From: Triticum aestivum
Taxonomy: Eukaryota > Streptophyta > Magnoliopsida > Poales > Poaceae
Assembly (NCBI RefSeq): GCF_018294505.1
Contig: NC_057814.1
Span: 294,566,059-294,630,058, forward strand
Direction of reading: 5' to 3'
Length of the DNA stretch: 64,000 bases
The notes beneath the pieces were generated by a model. It ran no database searches and was not told the DNA's origin. It worked only from the letters and a program-made list of their open reading frames with translations. Numbering within the stretch: position 1 is the first letter of the stretch; every line of letters begins with the position of its first letter. This document shows positions 1-12,469 of this stretch, piece by piece. The position numbers and the translations under genes are program-made.

Positions 1-864
1 TTAGAAGGTATTTTCAAACATATTGGTCTCACGGCATGGACACATGCATGGAGTGCCATGGCATTTTAATTCCCAAAAATTAGAAAATGATCAGAAAAAC
101 ATGAAACCTTGCTTGATGTAATGTCATGCCACCAAGATGATGTGGTAAAAAATTGGCCTGTTTGACGATAGTTTGGACACACGCCCCACACAAACCGGAG
201 CTACTCACTAGAAGGCTCATGGTTCCGAGAGGGAACAATGAATGTTTGATTATGAACGGGAGATGGCCTCCTCTTACGGCGTTCAATTTTTTTCTATGTT
301 TAACATGCACTACTACAACTGTCATGTGAAAATTTGGAAATTCTAGGGGTCATTTGACCTTTTAAAGACATTTAAGTGATTTTCTAGCCATTTAATGACC
401 GTAATTCAAATTTGAACTACATCTACATGCAACGGCTAACCATAACGGTTTAAAAAATCATATTTTTGTGTACTTGTGTGCGAGTTAAAAAATCATCAGA
501 TGATGTACATATCTAGTGTTCAAAAAAGAAAATGTAAAGATCTGGCAAGACAACCGGCCACCACACGATTGGCACTCTATTTCGCAGCTTGAGGTTTGGT
601 AGGTGAGTGGCGGGGGTTATTAATCAGACACGGTTCTGTATTGGAAACCGTCAGCTATTAAGTGCACACATGGATTTTGCTGCGGGAATCGTGTGTAATT
701 CAAACTACAGTACTCGGAAATTCCGGTGACCGGCGTGTGTACTGTTCCTATCGATCTAGATTCCGGCCGCCAATAAATACTACCTTGCTCATGTCGTCCC
801 GCCTGCATTCTCATCTACATCCTCCCCTCGCTCGCCCTCTCTCTCTCTCTCTCAAATCTCTGCC
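1..864 (+). promoter_or_regulatory. Upstream flank of the ORF at 865, with TATA-like box
   Basis: No convincing coding region is seen here. The right end looks like a small plant promoter and leader. AATAAATA lies at about 772-779, some 85 bases before an ATG at 865, and is followed by a pyrimidine-rich leader with a CT microsatellite at about 837-853. The stretch 1-600 is AT-rich and contains no recognised element end. It is probably the body of the same CACTA-like element whose right end is at 38459, but its left terminus is not identified. Confidence 0.35.
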
Positions 865-1418
865 ATGGCGCCGCCGGTCTGCCCACGTGCCGACGACGAG
901 TCGCCGCCCCCCGAGGACGCTCACTCGAAGAGCAGTTACGAGGACCCATACGTGCCGCCGGACTAGGTTGCGCCGGACCCTCCAACTTTGGATTGGTTTT
1001 TGGGCCAGTACAATCTTTGTTTGTGGAAGTCGCTGTCGCTGGCTGAGAGAGCCAGGCAAGTGGCATTCAAGAAGGAGATGGTGGAGGAGGTAGCCAGGTA
1101 CCAGGCGGCATGTGAAGCCCGTGATGCCGCCTGGAAAAAGGAGGCAGTGGAGGTTTGGGGGCGGGCGCATCGTCATGTGGAGGAGGTGTACGAAGACGGG
1201 TACTTCGCGAGGAAGGTCAAAGGCGCTAGGCGCCTCATCGCTGCGTGGAGCTGGGCCGATAAGCTCCAGCATGCCACCGACGAGGAGCTCCGGTGGGCAC
1301 CCAATGAAATGGCAAGATCATTCGCGCTCGTCCGCCAGCAAGAGGCAGATCGAGACGTCAAGTGCTGTGAGGTGGAGGAGGCGGAGTACTGCCTCCGCAC
1401 TGGGAAGACGCCGCGCAC
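865..1418 (+). pseudogene. Interrupted small ORF, 5' part (unknown protein, possibly CACTA-encoded)
   Basis: The frame opens at ATG 865 in a good context (CCATGG) and runs to 1418, where element 1 is inserted. Skipping the insertion and one copy of the CGCAC duplication, the same frame continues at 36453 and ends at TAG 36511-36513, giving 205 codons. There is one in-frame TAG at 964-966, so the copy is probably dead. The N-terminus is acidic and proline-rich. The rest is helical and charged, rich in Ala, Glu, Arg and Trp, with no domain I recognise. Non-autonomous CACTA elements often carry such ORFs, and CACTA-like sequence lies downstream at 36514-38459, so I infer this belongs to that element rather than to a host gene. 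Confidence 0.5.
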
Positions 1419-2990
1419 TGATACGTCCAACATATCTATAATTTTTGATTGATCCATGCTATTATATATTCTATTTTGGATGTTTAATGGGCTTATTTAT
1501 ACACTTTTATATTATTTTTGGGACTAACCTATTAACCGGAGGCCCAACCCAAATTGCTGTTTTTTCCTATTTCAGTGTTTCGCAGAAAAAGAATATCAAA
1601 CGGAGTCCAAACGGAATGAAACCTTCAGGAACGTGATTTTTGGAACAAACGTGATCCAGAGGACTTGGAGTGGACATCAAGCAACCGACGAAGGGGCCAC
1701 GAGGCAGGGGGCGCGCCTACTCCCTGGGCGCGCCCTCCACCCTCGTGGGCCCCTCGTGGCTCCACCGACCTAATTCTTCCTCCTATATATACCTACGTAC
1801 CCCCAAACCATCGAAGAGCACCAAGAAAACCTAATTCCACCACCGCAACCTTCTGTACCTGTGAGATCCCATCTTGGGGCCTTTTCCGGCATCCTGCCGG
1901 AGGGGGCATCGATCACGGAGGGCTTCTACATCAACACCATAGCCTCTCCGATGATGTGTGAGTAGTTTACCTCAGACCTTCGGGTCCATAGTTATTAGCT
2001 AGATGGCTTCTTCTCTCTCTTTGGATCTCAATACAAAGTTCTCCTCAATTCTCTTGGAGATCTATGCAATGTAATCTTCTTTTGCGGTGTGTTTGTCGAG
2101 ATCCGACGAATTGTGGGTTTATGATCAAGATTATCTATGAACAATATTTGAATCTTTTCTGAATTCTTTTATGTATGATTGGTTATCTTTGCAAGTCTCT
2201 TCGAATTATCAGTTTTGTTTGGCCTACTAGATTGATCTTTCTTGCAATGGGAGAAGTGATTAGCTTTGGGTTCAATCTTGTGGTGCTCGATCCCATGAAA
2301 GTAGGGGAAGCCACACGTATTGTTGCCATCGAGGATAAAAAGATGGGGTTTATATCATATTGCATGAGTTTATCCCTCTACATCATGTCGTCTTGCTTAA
2401 AGCGTTACTCCGTTCTTATGAACTTAATACTCTAGATGCATGCTGGATAGCGGTCGATGTGTGGAGTAATAGTAGTAGATGCAGGCAGGAGTCGGTCTAC
2501 TTGTCACGAACGTGATGCCTATGTACATGATCATACCTAGATATTCTCATAACTATGCTCAATTCTATCAATTGCTCGACAATAATTTGTTTACCCACCG
2601 TAATACTTATGCTATCTTGAGAGAAGCCACTAGTGAAACCTATGGCCCCCGGGTCTATCTTCCATCATATTAATCTCCCAACAACTAGCGATTTCTGGCA
2701 CTTTATTTTGCTTTCTATAATTTTAGTCTTTATCATAAAAATACCAAAAATATTATCTTATCATCTCTATCAAATCTCACTTTTGCAAGTGGCCGTGAAG
2801 GGATTGACAACCCCTTTATCGTGTTGGTTGCAAGGTTCTTATTTGCTTGTGTAGGTGCGTGGGACTTGAGTGTGGCCTCCTACTGGATTGATACCTTGGT
2901 TCTCAAAAACTGAGGGAAATACTTACGCTACATTACTGCATCACCCTTTCCTCTTCAAGGGAAAACCAACGCAGTGCTCAAGAGGTAGCA
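1419..2990 (+). repeat. 5' LTR of element 1
   Basis: Long terminal repeat matching 34863-36447 over its whole length. It starts TGATACGTCC, having lost two bases relative to TGATACGTCTCC in the 3' copy, and ends GAGGTAGCA. A TATA box (TATATATA) is at about 1784-1791 and would drive the element RNA. The first several hundred bases resemble the LTRs of element 3, which is a related but distinct family. ORFs inside the LTR look spurious. Confidence 0.85.
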
Positions 2991-3001
2991 AGAAGGATTT
3001 C

Positions 3002-3019
3002 TGGCGCCGTTGCCGGGGA
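3002..3019 (+). other. Primer binding site, tRNA-Asp, element 1
   Basis: TGGCGCCGTTGCCGGGGA lies 11 bases after the 5' LTR. It is the reverse complement of the 3' end of plant tRNA-Asp with CCA, the primer used by Athila-type elements. Confidence 0.85.
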
Positions 3020-3195
3020 GTCTACGCACAAGTCAAGACATACCAAGTACCCATCACAAACTCTTATCCCTCGCATTACATTATTTGCCATTTGCCTCTT
3101 GTTTTCCTCTCCCCCACTTCACCCTTGCCGTTTTACTCGCCCTATTTTTCCGTTCGCCTCTTTTTCGCTTGCCTTTTTGTGTCCCGTGTGCCGCC

Positions 3196-4011
3196 ATGGC
3201 TAGTCCTTTATCTACTCCTTTGTCTCCCAAGAACGAAGTTCTTAATTTTAAACAAAGGGAGGGAGAAAATCTAAAAGATGCTTGGTACAGAATTTGCAAT
3301 GTGCAAAATAGATCTACTAGGAAGCAATCTACTTCCGTTCTTCTTCGCAATTTTTATGTAGGCATCACTCCTTGGAATAGATATATTCTTGATACCATTA
3401 CCGGAGGAAATTTCTTGGGTAGCCATACTTTTGATTCTTATAATGCTATAATTGATTTGTTTGGCCCACCACCTCTTTTGGTTAATGGAACTATTTTAAC
3501 TTTGGAACATGTGATGCAACGGCCTGAAATTATTGAAAATAAAGTTGCCACCGTAGAGTTGATTGAAAATTTGGATAGAAAGATCCACAACCAAGTTACC
3601 CAATACGGATCTAAGGTAGGAGTTGCTCTTAATTTTTTTAAAGAAAATGAACCTATGGTTAATGAGAAGATAGATCAAGATTCCACTAGAATTGATAAAA
3701 TTGAGGATATTATTACCAATCTAGGGTCTGTCTTTTCTTCCGTGAAAACAACTCCTTCTAATGCTAAGATTGCCAAATTGATGTATGTTCCTAAAAATAA
3801 GGGTGAAACATCTGGTAAGGGAAATGCGGATCTCAAATCCATAAGTGTTCACCCCAACTTTCTCACTATCCTTAAAGAACCTTTTGCTACAAATGATTTT
3901 CTCGATTTTGTGCCTAGGAGTTTGATAATTAATAAAAAGAAAGAAACTCCTAAGGGTTATAGGTGTCTTATTGATGGCAATACCAAGATCTATCCTCGCT
4001 TTTATTCCTAG
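3196..4011 (+). CDS. gag: Gag-like protein of element 1 (Athila lineage)
   Basis: The frame is open from the primer site to TAG at 4009-4011. I prefer ATG 3196 (start MASPLSTPLSP), after a pyrimidine-rich leader, over the ATG at 3010 that overlaps the primer site. The product is about 271 aa. Near residues 20-75 is the retrotransposon gag pattern: an E-x-L-x-x-A-W-x-R-like stretch, then F-Y-x-G and R-x-x-L-D-x-x-x-G-G-x-F. Gag would form the particle core. There is no zinc knuckle and no following protease or RT. The C-terminal half is low-complexity, charged and Asn/Lys-rich. No in-frame stop is seen, so it may still be translatable. The ORF ends in a block (CTAGCTAGGGGCGTTAAACG) also found after the corresponding ORFs of element 3. 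Confidence 0.65.
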   Translation: MASPLSTPLSPKNEVLNFKQREGENLKDAWYRICNVQNRSTRKQSTSVLLRNFYVGITPWNRYILDTITGGNFLGSHTFDSYNAIIDLFGPPPLLVNGTILTLEHVMQRPEIIENKVATVELIENLDRKIHNQVTQYGSKVGVALNFFKENEPMVNEKIDQDSTRIDKIEDIITNLGSVFSSVKTTPSNAKIAKLMYVPKNKGETSGKGNADLKSISVHPNFLTILKEPFATNDFLDFVPRSLIINKKKETPKGYRCLIDGNTKIYPRFYS

Positions 4012-5739
4012 CTAGGGGCGTTAAACGATAGCGCTTGTTGAGAGGCAACCCAATTTTATTTTAGTTTTTTTTTGCTTTTTGGTTCTGTTTAGGAATAAAT
4101 AATCCATCTAGCCTCTGGTTAGATTTGTTTTTATTAGTTTTTGTGCCAAGATAAACCTATAGGATCTTCTCGGATGATAGTTATTTGATCTTGCTGAAAA
4201 TTCCAGAAACTTTCTGTTCACGAGAACAATTGTTAAAAACCACCAGAACGTGATGAAATACTGATTCAAATTGCAGTAGATCAATAAACAAATTATCTAG
4301 GTCTTCCTATTTTGGTACATTTTTCTGAGTTCCAGAAGTTTGCGTTAGTTACAGATTACTACAGACAGTTCTGTTTTTGACAGATTCTGTTTTTCGCGTA
4401 TTGTTTGCTTATTTTGATGAATCTATGGCTAGTAAAAGATCTTATAAACCATAGAGAAGTTGAATACAGTAGTCTTAACACCAATATCAATAAAGAATGA
4501 GTTCATTACAGTACCTTGAAGTGGTGTTTTGTTTTCTTTCGCTAACGGAGCTCACGAGATTTTCTGTTAAGTTTTGTGTTGTGAAGTTTTCAAGTTTTGG
4601 GTAAAGATTTGATGGATTATGGAACAAGGATTGGCAAGAGCCTAAGCTTGGGGATTCCCAAGGCACCCCAAGGTAAAATCCAAGGACAAACAAAAGCCTA
4701 AGCTTGGGGATGCCCCGGAAGGCATCCCCTCTTTCGTCTTCGTCTATCGGTAACTTTATTTGGGGCTATATTTTTATTCACCACATGATATGTGTTTTGC
4801 TTGGAGAGTCTTGTATGATTTGAGTCTTTGCTTTTTAGTTTACCACAATCATCCTTGCTGTACACACCTTTTGAGAGAGACACACATGATTCGGAATTTG
4901 TTAGAATACTCTATGTGCTTCACTTATATCTTTTGAGCTATATAGTTTTTGCTCTAGTGCTTCACTTATATCTTTTAGAGCACGACAGTGGTTTTATTTT
5001 ATAGAAATTATTGATCTCTCATGCTTCACTTATATTATTTTGAGAGTCTTTTAGAACAGCATGGTAGTTTACTTTGGTTAAAATTTTAGTCCTAAAGTTA
5101 TGAGCATCCTAGATAGGTATAATAAAAACTATCATATAGAGTGCATTGAATATTATGAGAAGTTTGATACTTGTAATTGTTTTGAGATATGAAGATGGTG
5201 ATATTAGAGTCATGCTAGTTGAGTAGTTGTGAATTTGAGAAATACTTGTGTTAAAGTTTGTGATTCCCGTAGCATGCACGTATGGTGAACCGTTATGTGA
5301 TGAAGTCGGAGCATGATTTATTTCTTGATTGTCTTCCTTATGAGTGGCGGTCGGGGACGAGCAATGGTCTTTTCCTACAAATCTATTCCCCTAGGAGCAT
5401 GCGCGTAGTACTTCGTTTCGATAACTAATAGATTTTTGCAATAAGTATGTGAGTTCTTTATGACTAATGTTGAGTCCATGGATTATACGCACTCTCACCC
5501 TTCCACCATTGCTAGCCTCTCTAATACCGCGCACCTTTCACCGGTATCATACACCCACCATTACCTTCCTCAAAACAGCCACCATACCTACCTATCATGG
5601 CATTTCCATAGCCATTCCAAGATATATTGCCATGCAACTTACCACCGTTCTGTTTACTATGACACGCTCCATCATTGTCATATTGCTTTGCATGATCATG
5701 TAGTTGACATCGTATTTGTGGCAAAACCACCTTCATAAT
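4012..5739 (+). other. Non-coding internal region of element 1, left part
   Basis: This follows the gag-like ORF up to the insertion of element 2. It holds AAGCTTGGGGAT motifs like the one that precedes the 3' LTR, and a perfect 9-bp stem-loop at 4706-4729. Several AT-rich blocks recur in diverged form in element 3. ORFs at 5460-5738 show no recognisable protein and are probably spurious. Confidence 0.6.
4706..4729 (+). other. Conserved stem-loop in Athila-like internal region
   Basis: GGGGATGCC (4706-4714) and GGCATCCCC (4721-4729) are perfect 9-bp arms around a CCGGAA loop. The same arms and loop occur in both internal regions of element 3 (9919-9942 and 13958-13981). Conservation between two families suggests an RNA structure such as a packaging or dimerisation signal; that is inference. 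Confidence 0.55.
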
Positions 5740-6626
5740 TGTCGGGGAAACGACACCTATGGGATCAGTGGAATCCCTTCTACGGTTGGCGGGTGCGAGG
5801 TTGTGGAAAGAGCTGGTCTGACAGGAAGCACACGGATCGTTTACCCAGGTTCGGGCCGCGTGGATGCGTAATACCCTAGTCCTGCTTTGGTGGATGTATT
5901 GAGTGTTCCTGTGTTCTTGAGCTAGCTACGGGGTGTAACTTGCCTAAAAGAGCCGAATCCTTGTCCAGTATCCACAGTGGCATACAGGAGGTGGAAAGGT
6001 CTACAGTGCGCAAGCTTATCGCCTGGCATTAGGGGACAAAACGCATTAAATGCGCTACTTAGGTGTCCATTAGCTTTATCGGGGACAGGAATGAGGCTCG
6101 TCCCGTCCGTCGCCGCTCCGTCTCGCTTCGACACGTGCCCAGTCCAGCGATGCGTGCGGTGCCATGTAGGCAGGCAGGCTGCTGAGGTGGTGCTGTGGCA
6201 GGGTCTTCACGAAGATCTACATGCCACCACGCAGGTGCCTGCTGAGTCAGTCTGGAAGCCGCGTGTTGCCACGCAGGTGCCTACCCAGCTGGTTGGGCTG
6301 GCACCTGCATGCGAATGGCGGTGGAGCCTTGGCTGGTGCGGGCCTGGCAGTGGCCCTGCTGGCGCCCTCGGGAAGGGACTTGCCGTGGCGTCGCAGTTCT
6401 CCCCGGCAAGGCGCTTGCCGGGGGTCTTGTGGATCCCGCCGAGGGTCTCCGCCTTCTGGTCCTCATCTGATCTTGTGTGTTTATGATCTTGACAAAGATC
6501 TGCATGCCACCACGAGGGTGCTTCCCGAGCCTTGGTTCCAACATAGTCATTGGCGGCGTTTGGAACTCTTGGGCTCGAGGGTCGCTCGCTCTGCTGGTGT
6601 TGGGCGAACTGCCCCGGCAAGAGGCT
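5740..6626 (-). repeat. 3' LTR of element 2, outer portion (split by element 3)
   Basis: Matches the beginning of the other LTR at 32627 onward. Relative to that copy, about 34 bases between AGTAT and CCACAG near 5969 are missing, and this gap removes the TATA box (CTATAAAAG on the minus strand). Element 3 is inserted after 6626 with AGGCT as target duplication. The remainder of this LTR is at 17496-17703. Confidence 0.85.
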
Positions 6627-8312
6627 TGATACGTCTCCAACGTATCTATAATTTATGAAGTATTCATGCTATTGTATTATCCATCTTGGATGTTTAATGG
6701 GCTTACTATGCACTTTTATATTATTTTTGGGACTAACTTATTAACCCAGAGCCCAGTGCCAGTTTCTGTTTTTCTCCTTGTTTCAGTGTTTCGCAGAAAA
6801 GGAATATCAAATGGAGTCCAAACGGAATGAAACCTTCGGGAGAGTTATTTTTGGACCGGAAGCAATCCAGAAGACTTGGAGTGTACGTAAGGGAAGCAAT
6901 GAGGAAGGCACGAGGCAGGGGGCGCGCCCACCCCCTGGGCGCACCCTCCACCCTCGTGGGCCCCTCGTGGCTCCCCTGACTGACATCTTTCACCTATATA
7001 AATTCATATACCCTAAAACCATCGGGGAATAGAATAGATCGGGAGTTCTGCCACCGCAAGCCTCTGTAGCCACCAAAAACCAATCGGGGCCCTGTTCCGG
7101 CACCCTGCCGGAGGGGGGATCCCTCACCGGTGGCCATCTTCATCATCCCGGCGCTCTCCATGACGAGGAGGGAGTAGTTCACCCTCGGGGCTGAGGGTAT
7201 GTACCAGTAGCTATGTGTTTGATCTCTCTCTCTCTCTCTTGTTCTTGAGGTGGTACGATCTTGATGTATCGCGAGCTTTGCTATTATAGATGGATCTTAT
7301 GATGTTTCTCCCCCTCTACTCTCTTGTAATGGATTGAGTTTTACATTTGAAGTTATCTTATCGGATCGAGTCTTTAAGGATTTTAGAACTCTTGATGTAT
7401 GTCTTTTCGTGCTTATCTGTGGTGACATTGGGATATCACGTGATCCACTTGATGTATGTTTTGGTGATCAACTTGCGGGTTCTGCCCATGAACCTATGCA
7501 TAGGGGTTGGCACACGTTTTCGTCTTGACTCTCCGGTAGAAATTTTGGGGCACTCTTTGAAGTACTTTGTGTTGGTTTGAGTAGATGAATCTGAGATTGT
7601 GTGATGCATATCATATAATCATAGCCACGGATACTTGAGGTGACATTGGAGTATCTAGGTGACATTAGGGTTTTGGTTGATTTGTGTCTTAAGGTGTTAT
7701 TCTAGTACGAACTCTATGATAGATCGAACGGAAAGAATAGCTTCGTGTTATTTTACTACGGACTCTTGAATAGATCGATCAGAAAGGATAACTTTGAGGT
7801 GGTCTCGTACCCTACAATAATCTCTTCGTTTGTTCTCCGCTATTACTGACTTTGGAGTGACTCTTTGTTGCATGTTGAGGGATAGTTATATGATCCAATT
7901 ATGTTATTATTGTTGAGAGAACTTGCACTAGTGAAAGTATGAACCCTAGGCCTTGTTTCCTAGCATTGCAATACCGTTTTTGCTCACTTTTATCATTCGT
8001 TACCTTGCTGTTTTTATATTTTCAGATTACAAAAGCCTATATCTACCATCCATATTGCACTTGTATCACCATCTCTTTGCCGAACTAGTGCACCTATACA
8101 ATTTACCATTGTATTGGGTGTGTTGGGGACACAAGAGACTCTTTGTTATTTGGTTGCAGGGTTGTTTGAGAGAGACCATCTTCATCCTACGCCTCCCACG
8201 GATTGATAAACCTTAGGTCATCCACTTGAGGGAAATTTGCTACTGTCCTACAAACCTCTGCACTTGGAGGCCCAACAACGTCTACAAGAAGAAGGTTGCG
8301 TAGTAGACATCA
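6627..8312 (+). repeat. 5' LTR of element 3
   Basis: 1686 bp, TGATACGTCTCC to GTAGACATCA. It contains a TATA box (TATATAAA, about 6995-7002) and a TC microsatellite at about 7223-7240. It matches 15799-17490 end to end, and the first part matches the truncated middle LTR. Confidence 0.88.
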
Positions 8313-8322
8313 AGCTCTTTTC

Positions 8323-8340
8323 TGGCGCCGTTGCCGGGGA
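8323..8340 (+). other. Primer binding site, tRNA-Asp, first unit of element 3
   Basis: TGGCGCCGTTGCCGGGGA, ten bases after the 5' LTR. Perfect complement to the tRNA-Asp 3' end. Confidence 0.85.
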
Positions 8341-8435
8341 GGTGAGTGCTTGAAGGTATATCTTTAGATCTTGCAATCGAATCTTTTAGTTTCTTGTTTT
8401 ATCACTAGTTAGTTTATAAAATAAAACTACAAAAA

Positions 8436-9232
8436 ATGGAATTGAGTTTGCCTCATACGCTTCATCTTTTTAATATCTTTCGTGAGTATGATGGAAAGGA
8501 AAATTGTGGTCATGTGCTAGAAGAAGAAATCTATAGAATGTTTAGCACTAAATCTTTGTATGATGAGCAAGATTGCAATGTTGTTAGTATGAATTCTATT
8601 AATATCCATGATGCTATGCAAAGCCACAAGCTTGGGGAAGCTATGTTTGATGAAAATGATATTTTTTTGTCCCCCAAGTTTTGATGAGCAAATTTATTAT
8701 GATGAAAGCATGCCTCCTATTTATGATGACTATTGTGATGACATGTATGCTATAAAGAATAAAGATAACCATGAAACTTGTCATCTTGATCTTAATTTTC
8801 AATCACATGATAGCTATTTTGTTGAGTTTGCTCTCACTACTATTGATGAGAATAAATTTGCTTATGTGGAGAGTAGTAAAATTTCTATGCAAGTAGATCA
8901 TGAAAAGAATGCCTTATGTGATGGTTATATTTTTAATTTATTCATGATGCTACTGAAAATTATTATGAGGGAGGAATGTATGCTTGTACGAATTGCAATA
9001 ATATCAAGTTTCCTCTCTATGTGCTTAAAGTTTTGAAGTTATGCTTGTTTTGCCTTCCTATGCTAGTTGATTATTGTTCCCATCAGTTGTTTGCTCACAA
9101 AATCCCTATGCATAGGAAGTGGGTTAGACTTAAATATGATAGTCATATTCTTCATTATGCTCTCTTTATGTTTCAATTCTTATCTTTTATGCGAGCATCA
9201 TTGAAATCATCATGCCTAGCTAGGGGCGTTAA
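8436..9232 (+). pseudogene. Broken gag-like ORF, first unit of element 3
   Basis: The frame starts at ATG 8436 (MELSLPHTLHL) but ends at 8684. Compared with the intact copy at 12470, this copy has one extra T in the homopolymer at about 8662-8668 and lacks two codons near 8613. The downstream coding resemblance continues in other frames through about 9036 and 8976-9239. It ends at the conserved CTAGCTAGGGGCGTTAAACG block. The product is Asp/Glu/Tyr-rich with no catalytic motif. It is a decayed duplicate of the second unit. Confidence 0.6.
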
Positions 9233-9239
9233 ACGTTAG

Positions 9240-11757
9240 CGCTTGTTGGGAGGAAACCCAATTTTATTTTAGTTTCTTGCTTTTTGGTTCTGTTTAGGAA
9301 TAAATAATCCATCTAGCTTCTGTTTAGATGTGGTTTTGTGTTTTAATTAGTGTTTGTGCCAAGTAGAACCTTTGGGAAGACTTGGGTGAAGTCTTTATGA
9401 TCATGCTGTAAAAAACAGAAACTTTAGCACTCACGAGATTAGCTAAATATTTTTACTGGAGAGTGCTATTTAGTTGATTCTTTATGCAGATGATTACTAG
9501 ACAAATTCCGCAGGTCCACCAATTTATTTTAGAATTTTGTGAGTGACAGAAGTATACGTTTGATACATATTACTACAGACAGTTCTGTTTTTTGACAGAT
9601 TCTGTTTTCTATGTGTTGTTTGCTTATTTGGATGAATCTATGAGTAATATCGGAGGGTATGAACCATAGAGAAGTTGGAATACAGTAGATATTACACCAA
9701 CATGAATTTAGAATGAGTTCACAACAGTACCTAAGTGGTGATTTATTTTCTTATATTAACGGAGCTTACGAGTTTTCTGTTAAGTTTTGTGTTGTGAAGT
9801 TTTCAAGTTTTGGGTAAAGATTTGATGGACTATGAAATAAGGAGTGCAAAGAGCCTAAGCTTGGGGATTCCCAAGGCACCCCAAGGTAATATTCAAGGAT
9901 AACCATGCGTCTAAGCTTGGGGATGCCCCGGAAGGCATCCCCTCTTTCGTCTTCGTTCATCGGTAAATTTACTTGGAGCTATATTTTTATTCACCACATG
10001 ATATGTGTTTTACTTGGAGCGTCATTTTATTTTCTTTAGCTTTGCTTGCTGTTTGAATAAAATACCAAGATCTGAAATTCTTAAATGAGAGAGAGTCTTC
10101 ACATAGCTACATAATTATTTAACTACTCATTGATCTTCACTTATATCTTTTTGGAGTAGTTTGTCATTTACTCGTGTACTTCACTTATATGCTTTGAGTA
10201 AATAGTTGAATGATTTGAATGTCATAAATCTGAATTAATATATGTTTCATATGCCTTTCCCATGGGGAGTAATGCCTTCACATATAAGAAGTAGAGGTGG
10301 TAAATTTTTTGAAGGTTAGCAAACATTGTATTGGTCACTTGAACAATTCATGAAAGAATATTGAAGGAAGAGAGATTTCACATATAAATATACTATCTTT
10401 GACATCTTCTATGATTGTGAGCCCCATTAATTAATTTCAAACCTGAGCAAATTAGTTGAAGTTGGACAAGGAAGACAACTTAATGAGTTATGCTTGGGTA
10501 TATTTGTATAAGCTATATTGTTATGGATCCTCTAACATGTGGTGCTTGCTATTTAGAATCCTTTGCTAGCCAAAATATCTGTACTAAGGGGGAATACTGC
10601 TTGTGCATCCAAATTCCTTGAACCAAGTTTCTTCCACGAGTGTCCACCATATCTACCTATATGCGGTATTTACCTGCCGTTCCAAGTAAATTTGCATGTG
10701 CCAAACTCTAAACCTTCAAATAATAATCTATTTTGTATGCCCGAATCGCTCATGTAGCGACTAGGGGCTGTCAGTATCTTCCATGCTAGGTGGGCTATTC
10801 TCACGATGAGTGGACTCCACTCATATTAACGAGAAAATGGCTGGCAACTGGGATGCCCAGTCCTATGATCAAAAGATCAAAAACAAAATCGCAAATAATT
10901 TAAACAAAACTCCCCCAGGATTGTTGAAAGTTGGACGACACCCGTTGTTTCGGACAAGCCGTGGAGTGTGAATGTTGGTGGAGGGGAGTAAAAACTTTAC
11001 CTTTCTGCGTGGGAACCGCCTATAATGTATGTAGTATGGAAGATATTGGGAACTCTTGGTCGTTATGTTGACAATGAAAGCATCCCTCTCAAAATTATTT
11101 TCATCTCTGTTTTTGCTTCGAGCTCTGGCACCTCTGCAAATCTCTGCTTCCATCTGCGAAGGGCCTATCTTTTACTTTTATGCAAGAGTCAGTAGTATTC
11201 CTTCTCATTCCAACCCACTCTTTAGTTGGCAAGCATCATGTGATGGAAAGATCAAAGCATATATGGCCATTCAAATATATTTGATCATGAATTATTATTG
11301 TTGACATTACCCTTGAGGTAAAAGGTTGGGAGGCGAAACATTAAGCCCCTATCTTTTTCTGTGTTTGATGAATACTATTTGTTCTAAAAATATGCTTTGA
11401 GTGGTAGCAATCATGGAAGACTAAATGATAGTTGAGTATGTGAAGTTTGTGGAATCAAAGCTCTGACATAGACTCTTCCTGAAAATAAGATGAATTGTAA
11501 TTGTTTGATGACTAATAACACGGTTTATTAGTTTTCAAGAAACTTTATGATCTATACTTTAACATTTTAATAGTTTGTTACATGATCATGCAAAGTTCTA
11601 TGAGTTGAGCTACTGTTATGACATATAATGATGCTAGAAATGGTGATTGAAATTATCATTGATCAAACTTATGCACCTGCTAGCATTCATACTTCATAAA
11701 TTATTTCTTTTCTCATTTACCTACTCGAGGACGAGCATGAATTAAGCTTGGGGATGC
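9240..11757 (+). other. Non-coding internal region, first unit of element 3
   Basis: AT-rich sequence repeated almost unchanged at about 13280-15798. It includes the stem-loop at 9919-9942 and a polypurine-like AATTAAGCTTGGGGATGC just before the middle LTR. Short ORFs at 10563-10757 and 11056-11304 are shared with the second unit, but I see no protein signature. Confidence 0.65.
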
Positions 11758-12350
11758 TGATACGTCTCCAACGTATCTATAATCTATGAAGTATTCATGC
11801 TATTATATTATCTATCTTGGATGTTTAATGGGCTTTACTATGCACTTTTATATTATTTTTGGGACTAACTTATTAACCCAAAGCCCAGTGCCAGTTTCTG
11901 TTTTTCTCCTTGTTTCAGTGTTTCGCAGAAAATGAATATCAAACGGAGTCCAAACAGAATGAAACCTTCGGGAGAGCTATTTTTGGAACGGAAACAATCT
12001 AGAAGACTTGGAGTGTACGTAAGGGAAGCAACGAGGAAGGTAGGGGGCGCGCCCACCCCCTGGGCACGCCCTCCACCCTCGTGGGCCCCTCGTGGCTAGC
12101 CTGACCGACTTCTTTCGCCTATATATATTCATATACCCTAAAACCATCGAGGAATAGAATAGATCGGGAGTTCCGCCACCGCAAGCCTCTATAGCCACGA
12201 AAAACCAATCGGGACCCTATTCTGGCACCCTGCCGGAGGGGGGATCCCTCAACGGTGGCCATCTTCATCATCCCGGCGCTCTCCATGACGAGGAGGGAGT
12301 AGTTCACCCTCGGGGCTGAGGGTATGTACCAGTAGCTATGTGTTTGATCT
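11758..12350 (+). repeat. Truncated middle LTR of element 3
   Basis: Matches the first about 590 bp of the flanking LTRs, including the TATA box region near 12119, then stops at GATCTC and joins TTTTCTGGCGCC of the leader. About 1.09 kb of LTR is missing. The joint shares CTCT with both parents (in the first unit, about 7224 and 8315-8318), so the deletion has 4-bp microhomology. Confidence 0.85.
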
Positions 12351-12356
12351 CTTTTC

Positions 12357-12374
12357 TGGCGCCATTGCCGGGGA
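12357..12374 (+). other. Primer binding site, second unit of element 3
   Basis: TGGCGCCATTGCCGGGGA, one mismatch from the tRNA-Asp site at 8323. It survives just inside the deletion joint. Confidence 0.8.
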
Positions 12375-12469
12375 GGTGAGTGCTTGAAGGTATATCTTTA
12401 GATCTTGCAATCGAATCTTTTAGTTTCTTGTTTTATCACTAGTTAGTTTATAAAAGAAAACTACAAAAA

